A DNA stretch of 64,000 nt, from NCBI RefSeq assembly GCF_028583425.1, contig NC_072793.1, positions 59,091,028-59,155,027 on the forward strand. The letters are read 5' to 3'. Under the pieces are notes generated by a model that saw nothing but the letters and a program-made list of their open reading frames with translations, searched no databases and was not told the DNA's origin. The position numbers and the translations under genes were made by a program. Within the stretch, counting starts at the first letter, position 1, and the number at the start of each line of letters is the position of its first letter. This stretch comes from Eublepharis macularius. Lineage: Eukaryota; Chordata; Lepidosauria; Squamata; Eublepharidae. Positions 55,535-64,000 of the stretch are shown piece by piece.

Positions 55535-55920
55535 CTGTCTGAGGACACCCGGGCCCACCAAGATCTTGTCTCCTTCAGGCGGGCCTGTAAGACGGAGATG
55601 TTCCACCAGGCATTTGGTTGAGGCCATCAGGGATTTGATCAAATAAGCCTCTCTCCCAGTCTCCCCTATATCTGTAAGGGGGGTATTGACCATCTGCCCC
55701 CCAATAGATGAGTGACCATGCGTGGTTAAGCCGCACCTCCACCTCCATCAGATGCTATATGGTTTTTATACGGTGGGCAGGTATTTTATTAGAAGGCTGT
55801 GTTAAATTATTGTGATTTTATCTCTGTATATTTTATTTATTGTTGTGACCCACCCTGAGCCCGCTTGCAGGGAGGGCGGGATACAAACAAACAAACACAA
55901 CAACAACAACGATGACAATG
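55535..55920 (+). repeat. L2-type LINE 3' end
   Basis: It codes FRRACKTEMFHQAFG and a stop, like the element at 29.7-31.2 kb. Then a 3' UTR with CACCCTGAGCCCGCTTGCAG and a CAA/GAT-rich tail. Strongly 5'-truncated. Confidence 0.8.
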
Positions 55921-56511
55921 ATGATGATGAAGACACCATGGACACAAAAATTCCACACGATGCTTAAGATCCCGGTCTATGTTTCTAGCATTGGCAGGAG
56001 ATGTTCACCCCTTCATATTCAGAATAACGTACAAGACTCTTGATTAGAACAGGTATCTTGCTAATATCCCACTTTCCTTAGTTAATACAGCTTAATTCTA
56101 TATTCTGCTTACGTTTTACACTCTAACTGATGATGGAAAAAGTCACCTCTTAACTTTGTCCCAGTGCAGGAAACTTGCCAAATCATCTGTGCTACAATGT
56201 AGCTGTAATTGTAGTTGCTACACCAGCAGTGTAAGAAAGCCTTCACCAAAGGGCTTTGGTGTGTGTAGATGTGAGTGGAAATAGAGAATTGCCCATCCAC
56301 AATCTGTATCACATCACAGCATCAATGCAATATTGTGCTACAAAACAGTACAGCAAAAGACAAGTCAAAAAATGGCCACGTAGCAATGCAAGCAATCATA
56401 CACTCCAAAGCAGAAAAAGCAGGAAATTGTTATCTGTATTACCAAAAATTTGTGAAAAGCATCAGTCTGACAAAAAATTACAATTTTTACCTCCTTTTCT
56501 TTTTTCCGAAG

Positions 56512-56572
56512 GGAAACTGATCAGTACATTGGCATAAAGCATAAAGGCATATGCAAGAAAAAAAGTACCTAG
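56512..56572 (+). pseudogene. Kazal second-half exon, terminal or decayed
   Basis: After a pyrimidine tract and GAAG it reads ETDQYIGIKHKGICKKKST then TAG, phase 2. The sixth cysteine is in place. Either it is the true last exon of the old multi-Kazal gene, or it is a 52-nt exon whose donor (AAG followed by GT) lost a base, since AAAG is followed by TACC. The upstream half-exon at 55190 is decayed, so it is probably not functional. Confidence 0.65.
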
Positions 56573-56699
56573 ATAATTTTCATTCTGCATTTATTTGGAC
56601 ACTTCATTCTCAAAATGATCATTGAGATGATGAAGGTACATACAGCACAAGACAGATGCAGTCATTTTTTGAAAGCGAGGAAAGCAGAAGATGCACTTC

Positions 56700-56870
56700 A
56701 TCGTTGAAAGAAGGGGCTGAGGGCTGCTGCCAGTGCAAAAGGGATGCTGCTGGTCTGTTCGACATGGAGAATCCACAGGGGGAAACAGCAACACATGCCC
56801 CTCCACAAGGTACAGATGAAACAGTAAGCAGGCCTGAGTCCATAGCAAACCCTGCAACACCCAGCAAGGA
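56700..56870 (+). repeat. Copy of a 155-bp segment shared with the DIRS-type fossil
   Basis: About 90% alike to 57415-57568. Probably from the 5' coding region of the same element family. The two copies flank the Kazal remnant at 57229. Confidence 0.65.
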
Positions 56871-57228
56871 AGGTAATGAGCATGAGAACAAATAAAAGAA
56901 CTGCAAGAACATTTAATTTTTTATTTAAAACATTTATTAGCTGACTTTCTACCTTATGGCACTCAAAGTGGCTTAGAATATAAATAAAGCAAGAACCATA
57001 AAATACATAAAAGACCACCATTTAAAATCACAACTTAGGTCTGCCAATGAATAGAACAAATTAAATTAATCAAATGCCATCCTAAATAAAACCAAAATAA
57101 TACTAGGGTGTGGCTATTATGGACGGAGCAGAGTCTTGTGCCCCTGGCCTCCCCTTTCCCCAACACCCCCATGAACTAATGTGTATAATTGGAGGCTTCT
57201 TCCTTGATTATAAATGGTTCTTTTACAG

Positions 57229-57356
57229 GATGAGTGCAGTGACGTTCCAGAAACAGGAGAGGGAAAACCTTCTGCATGCACATCGAAACATAAACTTGTC
57301 TGTGGGAGTGATGGTATAACATATGGCAATAAATGTGCTTTTTGTGCAGCCAAAAG
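57229..57356 (+). pseudogene. Orphan Kazal exon, first half
   Basis: The 128-nt unit after TTTTACAG reads [20 protein letters not shown] and [20 protein letters not shown] with all five expected cysteines. CACATT replaces the donor GT, and a fossil element starts about 60 bases on. No partner exon was found. P1 would be serine. Its flank matches that at 46560-46600. Confidence 0.85.
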
Positions 57357-57414
57357 CACATTTTGGTTAGTAGGATGTAGCACAACAATCTTTGAATAGC
57401 AATTACTGATAACA

Positions 57415-59597
57415 GGCTGAGGGCTGCTGCCAGTGCAAAAGGGATGCGGCTGGTCTGTTCCATATGGAGAATCCACAGGGAGAAATAACAACACATGCCC
57501 CTCCACAAGGTACAGGTGAAATAGCAAGCAAGCCCGAGTCCATAGCAACCCCTGCAACACCCAGCAATTAGTGTCAGCTGATAACACAGTCACAGCCAGT
57601 CACTGCCCACTGATCCAACCATTGACTCTCCACACCACTCCCTCCGTCCCCGTCCCCCCCCCCCGCCCGGCATGGAGCAGCAGACAGGGAAGAAATCTCC
57701 AGCAACAGATCAACCCCAACAGAGACATGTGCCCCAAGTGCCCCCACCCCAGCCTGTAGAGGACTGGCAGACAGGACACCACAGACTGTATAGTAATAGC
57801 ACCATTCTGGCCACGTCAAGCATGGTTTCACAAATTATTTCTAAGGGCAAAGGGTAAATTTCAACACTTACCACTGGTAACCGATCCCCTACTATACCGA
57901 GGTGTGGGGTATCACGACACACCCAGACTCAGACTGACGGCATGGTTGATTCTGTAGTAAGTGGTCTCCCTCAGGAGGTAGCAGAAGTTATACTGAATGC
58001 TAGAAAGCCTAATACTAGGAGATCTTATGTGCATAAATGGGATAAATTTGTAGGATGGTCCAAGAGTAGAGGCCTTAATCCGTATATGTGCACTTTAGCC
58101 TCTGTTCTGGGATATCTGTTGACACGCTGGGCTTTCCTCATCTTCCATCAAGGTTTATCTGGCTGCAATCTCAGCATTTCACTCCCCTGTAGACAAAAAG
58201 ACAGTCTTTTCTCATTCTACGTCTAAGCTGTTTCTGAAAAGTCTTCAGAACATGTTTTCTCTGGCAAGTCAAATACTACCTTGGTGGTCATTGCAGCTGG
58301 TATTGGCAAGAGTGACGACGACTAAAGCATTTGGGCCCCTGGCCGCTTGTCCCTTAAAACTCCTTTCGATGAAAGTAACAATCCTGGTAGCCATCACCTC
58401 CACCAGGAGAGTAAGAGGATTAGCGGCACCACGCATGGATCCTCCTTTCCTAAAGATCCATGAAGAAAAAGTGATACTAAGATGTAGTGTGGAATTCGTA
58501 CCGAAGATAGTTTCCAAATTTCACAACTCACAGAAGTTAATACTGCCTCTATTTTTCCCTTCTCTGACGTCTGAGGTGAGGACACTACATACTCTAGATG
58601 TTAGGAGTGCTATACTCTTTTATTTAAACTGCACAGCATTGTTTAGATCAGATTTCCAACTTTTTTGTTTGTTATGCTGACCCAAATAGGGTTAAAAAGG
58701 CTACTTCTCAAAGATGGGTACTTCGGACTATTAGGATGAGTTATGAACAAACTGGTTTACTTTGTTCACTGGGCGGCCATGCCCACTCCATCAGGTCACA
58801 GGTGTCAGGTTCAGCAGCCCTGTTCAAAGGTATTCCTCTACATGACATCTGTAAAGCCACAACATGGACTTCAGCTGATACTTTCATCAAGCACTACTCC
58901 CTAGATGCACATAACAGGAGGGAAGCAGTCGTAGGTCAAGAGGTCCTGCAAACACCGTTCTCATGGATGGTGTTTGCAGGAGCCCCTCCTCCATAGGTAA
59001 GTGGCTTGTTAATCTTCCATGTGGCACTGCACAGAAAAGCAAAAATGAAAACAGTGTTGCACTTACCTGTAACTGTTGTTCATTGAGGTCTTCTGTGCAG
59101 GCACACATACCTTCCCTCCTTTCCCTGCTGTGTGCTCTTCACTACTTACCTTGAGAGTCCAGCAGCTAAGGAGAAACTGAGGGTCAGTACATGACTCCTC
59201 CCAGAGAGTGGGCTGTTTCAATGGGGAAAAAGCTGCACATACCTTCTGGGAAGGGGTAGATGCCCCCTAGAGGAATTTTAGCTGTAGAACCCACCCATCA
59301 GCAGGCCTGTGCAATTCCATGGCTGTTTCCCCACGACTTACCTGCCTGTGGAACATTACGCAAAAGACCCGGAAGACAGTGTCTTCTCGCATGAAATCGA
59401 GCCAGGAAGACGCGATTTTGTGCAAAACTTCTGGATAACAGCATCTTCCTGGCAAGATTTCACGCAAGAAGACGCTATCTTCCGGGTCTTTCGCGTGATG
59501 TTCCACAGGCAGGTAAGTCGTGCGGAAACAGCCCATGTGTGCCTGAAGAGAAGACCTCAATGAACAACAGTTACAGGTAAGTGCAACCCTCTTTTCT
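57415..59597 (+). mobile_element. DIRS-type retroelement fossil, broken
   Basis: The central part (about 57940-58960) is recognisable as a DIRS-type tyrosine recombinase from HSIRSQVSGSAALFKG, PLHDICKATTWTSADTF and KHYSLDAHN. A proline-rich segment at 57570-57830 may be the gag-like part. The reverse transcriptase is missing. The right end carries an inverted pair (59047-59108 and 59535-59597), as expected of DIRS termini. It is broken, with several breaks in the recombinase, and looks old to middle-aged. Confidence 0.75.
59322..59532. mobile_element. 211-bp foldback MITE inside the DIRS fossil, TSD CCATG
   Basis: Arms begin GCTGTTTCC and continue 'acgacttacctgcctgtggaacat.acgc.aaagacccggaag', mirrored on the right. 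CCATG flanks at 59317-59321 and 59533-59537. Several imperfect arm pairs continue inward ('agacg..atttt'). Confidence 0.75.
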
Positions 59598-60320
59598 GAA
59601 TCCATTACAACACAGTTTCATTAGATGACCTTAAACAATGTTTAGAGAGAAAATTTCTCTGTTTACCAAAAACAATGGAAAGTGTCACAACTTCAGCTGC
59701 AGTTTTATTTTTTGTTTTCTTTTATTTCCATTCTAAAGTGGGAAAAGGTAGCTGTTAGTTACAATGAACTCCCAGTGGCTGTTTCTCTCCCATGATGAAA
59801 AAGCCATAAATAAGCATCTATGGCTAAACAGGCTGGATGATCAGCTCACAGCCGACCAACACCTTCAAACATAGTAAGGATGACATTTGAACACATTCAG
59901 GGCACAATTTGTTACATCTCTAATATCAAGCAAAACAGACCCCAAAATTGTGCCAGTCCTGTAGCTTCAGGATTCGTACCCCATGATACTGGATATATTA
60001 ATTTAGACTCTGGTCTAACTAGAGTTCCCCCTCCATTTGTCAATCTTCGTCTTAGGCAGAATACATTATTAGTCTCCTCTCTCCTGGGCTGAGAAGACAA
60101 ACTTTAAACTATGTATAAACCCAAAGACCTTACATGTTTACACTGTAAGTTATACATGCTTTCAAAAACAAGATTTAGGGGGAAATTAAAGGTTAAAGGG
60201 ATGAAGGTGAACAACAAAATTACATCCAAGAGAAATGAAGTAACTGTCCATTGTTAGAGAAGATTATTGTGTTCAACCTTGTTGTAATTCTGGGAAATAA
60301 TGATGTTTTCTATAGATGTA
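59598..60320. other. Upstream of the multi-Kazal gene, unassigned
   Basis: No exon or repeat recognised. Confidence 0.3.
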
Positions 60321-60326
60321 GAGTAC

Positions 60327-60333
60327 TATAAAT
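60327..60333 (+). promoter_or_regulatory. TATA box of the multi-Kazal gene
   Basis: TATAAAT lies 81 bases before the start codon, which leaves a 5' UTR of about 50 bases, typical of ovomucoid/SPINK genes. Confidence 0.6.
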
Positions 60334-60413
60334 TTGCACCAATGTACATGAATTCGTGTAAAGAGCAGAGCACTGGCTACGTCTAGAAAGAACAAAGGAT
60401 ACTTTTATTAACC

Positions 60414-60471
60414 ATGAAGATCACGGCCGCATTTGTGATCATTTTCCTAGCAAATTGTCGCTTCTTTTCAG
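60414..60471 (+). CDS. Multi-Kazal exon 1: signal peptide
   Basis: 58 nt, phase 1, before GTAAGA. Start chosen as the only ATG after the TATA box that gives a hydrophobic signal. Paralogous to 37933-37879 (-). Confidence 0.92.
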
Positions 60472-63400
60472 GTAAGACATATCTATCCTATTATCTCTGT
60501 ACCCCTTTTTTCCCTCCTATAAGCCACTTCAGAAGCCATGCACCTGAAAGTGCATGTAAAAAATAAACTTTAAATAAACAAATAAATACATGAGGACCAC
60601 AGTGTTGACTATGTTTATTTGCCACATCAGTCATATATCAGGCAGCTGATATACCACTGCCTACCTCATATACTCTGATCTGAAAAACTGAAGCAGGAAG
60701 GAGAGATAATGCCTATACTGACCTTCAGACATTTTTAAGTAAAATACATGGTAAGACTTGAGTGGGATGAGTTTATTCCAGTTCTCTCCATCCAATTTCT
60801 TTGTACAACAGCAAAAGTGGGGAGGTGGAGTTGTCACAATCTATTGTTAAATCATCGTTCTTGGCAGGTATCCTGTCAGTTTCCTAATTTTAAATATCTG
60901 TATCTGGTGGTGGGCCTCCAAGACAGATTGTGAGTTCTGTTGTTGGACAACCCACCACACTGCCTAATGGTCTCCCTGTCAGAGCCAACTGTGGTGGTCT
61001 CAGTGGATGTACTGAGAGCGGCAACACAGCTCTGTGACATTTTAACATGCACAGGGGCTGGGGGCGTTTCTCAATGCTTCTCCTGAGACTACTGCTATTA
61101 GTTTCAGCCCAAGTTTTCATGAGGCCCTGACAATCAAGAATCTTTCTAAAATTACACCTGTTCCTTCACATATACTATTGAATTGGTATTCTGATCTGTA
61201 CAGGAACATGAACTGTTAGTCTCTGTGGTTCCTTTTTTATGGACAGATCATCACTACCTAATGAAATTTAGATTGTTAGAAGTCCGTAACTTCCACCAGA
61301 CAAAGGAACTATTAAGTCTTCCCTCCTCCAAGGCTAATGCACTCAGATGGTTTCCTGGTGACCTGGGGAGCTTTCTTCTTGATAAGAACTGTGTCTGAGC
61401 GACGGTCGTTCTTATTGCTTTATCTAATTATTTTTCAGGTGCCGAACATCTAAGATGGAAGGTCAGTCCACACGTTGGTTAATAAGAGTTTTCAACTTTA
61501 TTTAGAAACTCAGCTTAGCTTGTAGTGAATTCATTCATCATACGTCTCTTTAAATTCTTAATAGCAGAGTCCAGTAGCACCTTTAAGACTAACCAATTTT
61601 ATTGTAGCATAAGCTTTCGAGAGCCACAGCTCTCTTCATCAGATTCATCTGATGAAGAGAGCTGTGGCTCTCAAAAGCTCATGCTACAATAAAGTTGGTT
61701 AGTCTTAAAGGTACTACTGGGCTCTTTGCTATTTCACTACTGTAAACGAATACAGTTAACTCCTCTGGATTTAAATTCTTATTTATTGATTTTTCCACCT
61801 ACCAGAAGTCCCCTCCCAATCCGCAGGGGGTTTATGTTTAATGTAAGCAGATAATTCACCCTGTCAGAACAATATATCTAATTCAGTTTTCCAACCAGTT
61901 AATTCTCAAGGCAGTGTTATACCCTATTGCAGAAAGATATTACTTGGGTTGCTGCTTATAATCAGATTCTTCAGAGTTATTCTCTATCAACCAGCCCCCC
62001 AGGGTGACCCTCTGGCTGGCTTCAATTTCTGTGGTTGGATTTTCAACCTTGTTTAACAGGGGAATCATATTCAACTCCAAATTTTCCCATTGGTTTGGCC
62101 TGATTAAAAGATACCACAACAAAGCTTTGTACCTCTCTAGTATTACATTTTAGAACAGACTTTTCAGCCATCTGCTTCAAATCTATGCTTAACAGCCATG
62201 TTAATGGGTTAGTATATCCAAAAGCCTGTTGCCCAGTGCCTGTGTTTCTGTGGAGCCTTGGAACTGGAGGATCTTTCCCATTATAATCTATTCTGTCCTC
62301 TTTACTCAGAGCCCAGATCTAAATTCCTTGCAGCTATTTTAGCCAGACTCATCTTGTGTTCAGTGGTGAAGAAAATAATCTTCCTTTTAGCTCCATATTT
62401 CACTTACCTGGTATCAGCTAGGCATTTATGCTGTTGAGCTTCTTTGATATCTACAGGATCAAGTCTGCGGGTTGGGAACGCTTGGCTTAAATGAACTTTT
62501 TCCATTGTAGCATGAATAGATTGGTTGGAGTGCAATTCTGATTTTAAGAAGAGACTTCATTATATTCCAGCCCTACAGTTGGTCTTGGTGACTTTTGGAT
62601 GGCCATATGGTGGAATGAAAATGTAATATATAATTAGAAAACAAAGTTTATATAAAATCCAGTCTGGTTTCCATTCTGTACGGTAACAGTAATGAGTTCT
62701 CTGTCAGCACATCTACAACCTACCAAGCGCTCTTTCAATAGCACCCTTATCAAGTTCACCAAGAGTTATAAAGGCTAGGAGTTCATTGGTTTGCACCTCA
62801 GTTCAGTTCAGTGCAACTCAAAGTGAAACATTACTAATAAGCAAACATTTAATTGTCAGGAGTTAATTATATGTGGAAAATTTTCTGTCATTTCTTTATC
62901 AGGATATATGTAGTAGAATTCCTGTGCCAAAGAAGGGTGAGTCTGTTGGATGCACACTGGAGTATGAACCTATCTGTGGTAGTGATGGCAACACATACAG
63001 CAACAAATGTCATTTTTGCGTTGCCCAACGGTGAGTAGTTTGTGATTAGTAACTAAGGTACGAAATGCTTTTAAACAATGTATCAAACCTTTTGCTGGAA
63101 AAAAAGCCACATTTTTCTTTAAATTGAAGAATTGATTGGTTACATTTAGTTTTAATTCGCAAGGGCAACAGTGGCTAAAATGAAAGTTTAATAAAGATAT
63201 TTCACTGATATATCTTTGGATGTTACAATGGACATGCCTGCTTATATAAATTGAATTTTCAGGCATATTCCTTAGTCTCTTGACATCTAACCTTATTCCA
63301 TTTTTGTTTCAGGAAAAGTAAAGGAACTCTAACAATACGGTATATAGGTGAATGTAAAGAGAAGGTAAATTGTTCTTACAGCTAGCCTTAATTATATATA

Positions 63401-63990
63401 TATATATGTATTTTCCCTGAAGTGGGAAACTGCCAGCAAATATGCACAAGATAGTAAAGATCTTTCAGATTAAAACACCTAGAAGTGCAGACCCTGTGCT
63501 GTATTAAAAGTTTATATTAAAGGATCTTGCTTCCTCTCTCTGCCCAAAAACTTCCAAGTAAATTGTTATGGGGCTATTAGCCCCTACCTTTAGTTCTGTA
63601 GCTTGCAAGTACTGAGTACTTTTTACCAGTTTGGGCTGGTATGTTACTACCCCAAGCAGGGCATGTTTAGTGGGTAACGTTAACAGATTGTGTGGGCTGA
63701 ACACTGGTTGCAATGGAATCCTGTTTTCAAGAAGAGGATGGGTTGCATTCTAGCTGTATAATTGTCAGTGATCTTGGTGACTTTTGGATGACCAAATGGT
63801 GGAATAAAAATTATGTCCAGTGGTAAATGACTTTAGACAGTTTCCCATCATTTCTTTGCCAGGAAATATGCAGAAAATACCCTCCACAAGAGAAGAGCGA
63901 GCCCATTTTTTGTACTCTGGAGTATGAACCTATCTGTGGTAGTGATGGTATCACATATGGCAACAAATGTCTTTTTTGTGCTGCCAGAAG
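60414..63990 (+). CDS. Ovomucoid/ovoinhibitor-like multi-Kazal protease inhibitor, 5' part
   Basis: It encodes a secreted inhibitor with serial Kazal domains. Exons are 60414-60471, 61439-61461, 62903-63030, 63313-63364 and 63863-63990; phases agree and the frame is open to the edge. Signal peptide [20 protein letters not shown], linker AEHLRWK, then domain 1 (residues 28-87, six cysteines, [20 protein letters not shown]) and the first half of domain 2 ([20 protein letters not shown]). Both have P1 leucine, as in avian ovomucoid domain 3, which suggests elastase- or chymotrypsin-like targets. Domains are each split 128 + 52 nt, and duplicated intron flanks near 62560 and 63770 show tandem growth. 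More exons must lie beyond the window. It could be an ovoinhibitor, ovomucoid or SPINK5 relative. Confidence 0.92.
61439..61461 (+). CDS. Multi-Kazal exon 2: 23-nt micro-exon
   Basis: After TTATTTTTCAG it codes the linker AEHLRWK, followed by GTCAGT. Same length and phase as the micro-exon of the - strand paralogue. Confidence 0.85.
61563..61730. repeat. Long hairpin repeat, arms about 78 bp
   Basis: AGAGTCCAGTAGCACCTTTA at left and its near-complement at right enclose 'gagagccacagctctcttcatcagat', which is itself mirrored. A transcript of multi-Kazal intron 2 would fold into a long stem. It is a dispersed reptilian foldback repeat, family uncertain. Confidence 0.8.
61731..62902. other. Multi-Kazal intron 2, unassigned
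   Basis: The segment at 62525-62630 ('ggtcttggtgacttttggatgg.c.tatggtggaat') recurs at 63755-63810 before the next 128-nt exon. Nothing else recognised. Confidence 0.5.
62903..63030 (+). CDS. Multi-Kazal exon 3: domain 1 first half
   Basis: 128 nt; [20 protein letters not shown], then five cysteines in canonical spacing including CHFC; donor GTGAGT. Confidence 0.93.
63313..63364 (+). CDS. Multi-Kazal exon 4: domain 1 second half
   Basis: 52 nt; [17 protein letters not shown] with the sixth cysteine; donor GTAAAT. Confidence 0.92.
63863..63990 (+). CDS. Multi-Kazal exon 5: domain 2 first half
   Basis: 128 nt; [20 protein letters not shown] to LFCAARR; donor GTAAGT ten bases before the edge. 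Confidence 0.92.
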
Positions 63991-64000
63991 GTAAGTAGGT

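Noticed and set aside
46604-57356. A single working multi-Kazal gene spanning this range
   Set aside because: No signal exon or promoter was found upstream, three of the units lack donors or cysteines, and only one domain has both halves intact.
1-64000. CRISPR arrays, bacterial operons, ribosome binding sites or phage features
   Set aside because: Spliced exons, SINEs, LINEs and polyadenylation signals show vertebrate nuclear DNA; the tandem repeats lack a repeat-spacer structure.

Overview
The window is nuclear DNA from a vertebrate, most likely a squamate reptile. The coding exons are short and separated by AT-rich introns. The repeats are L1, L2-type and CR1 LINEs, tRNA-derived SINEs, hAT-type and foldback MITEs, and a DIRS-type fossil, a mix seen in lizards and snakes. 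The species cannot be read from the sequence.

Region 1 (about 1.3-26.8 kb, + strand) is a complete interleukin-12 subunit beta gene (IL12B, p40). It has a promoter with two kappaB-like sites and a TATA box, a probable non-coding first exon, and seven coding exons at 8871-8952, 12697-12969, 14253-14379, 17922-18115, 21741-21877, 23560-23705 and 25943-26015. Phases agree at every junction and give about 343 residues. The last exon adds a 24-residue cysteine-containing tail that mammalian p40 lacks. Introns hold SINEs, LINE pieces, two hAT elements with perfect 8-bp target duplications, a 232-bp foldback MITE and a roughly 1-kb minisatellite.

Region 2 (26.8-33.5 kb) has no host gene that I can see. 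It carries a MITE, a 5'-truncated L2-type LINE (29.7-31.2 kb) and unclassified repeats.

Region 3 (33.5-38.0 kb, - strand) is a complete four-exon single-Kazal inhibitor gene (SPINK-like, 86 residues) whose fifth Kazal cysteine is displaced by seven residues.

Region 4 (38-46.5 kb) is repeat-rich and gene-free. It contains MITEs and a GC-rich hAT element nested between the arms of a foldback element.

Region 5 (46.6-64 kb, + strand) is a Kazal-domain array in which each domain is encoded by a 128-nt exon plus a 52-nt exon. From 46.6 to 57.4 kb it is a graveyard: one domain is intact but has a 6.2-kb twin-primed L1 in its intron, and the others have lost cysteines, splice donors or partner exons. 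A DIRS-type fossil follows at 57.4-59.6 kb. At 60.4 kb a fresh promoter, signal-peptide exon and intact 128/52-nt exons begin an ovomucoid/ovoinhibitor-like multi-Kazal gene that runs off the right edge.

The two Kazal genes that look alive point in opposite directions but share exon plan and signal-peptide start (MKIT), so they are paralogues from local duplication. The host logic is a cytokine gene beside a secreted protease-inhibitor cluster. I found no operon-like system or evidence of a wholly new system. The most unusual items are the displaced-cysteine SPINK, the p40 tail, the 232-bp MITE with a 5-bp target duplication confirmed by an in-window empty-site homologue, and the full-length inverted L1.
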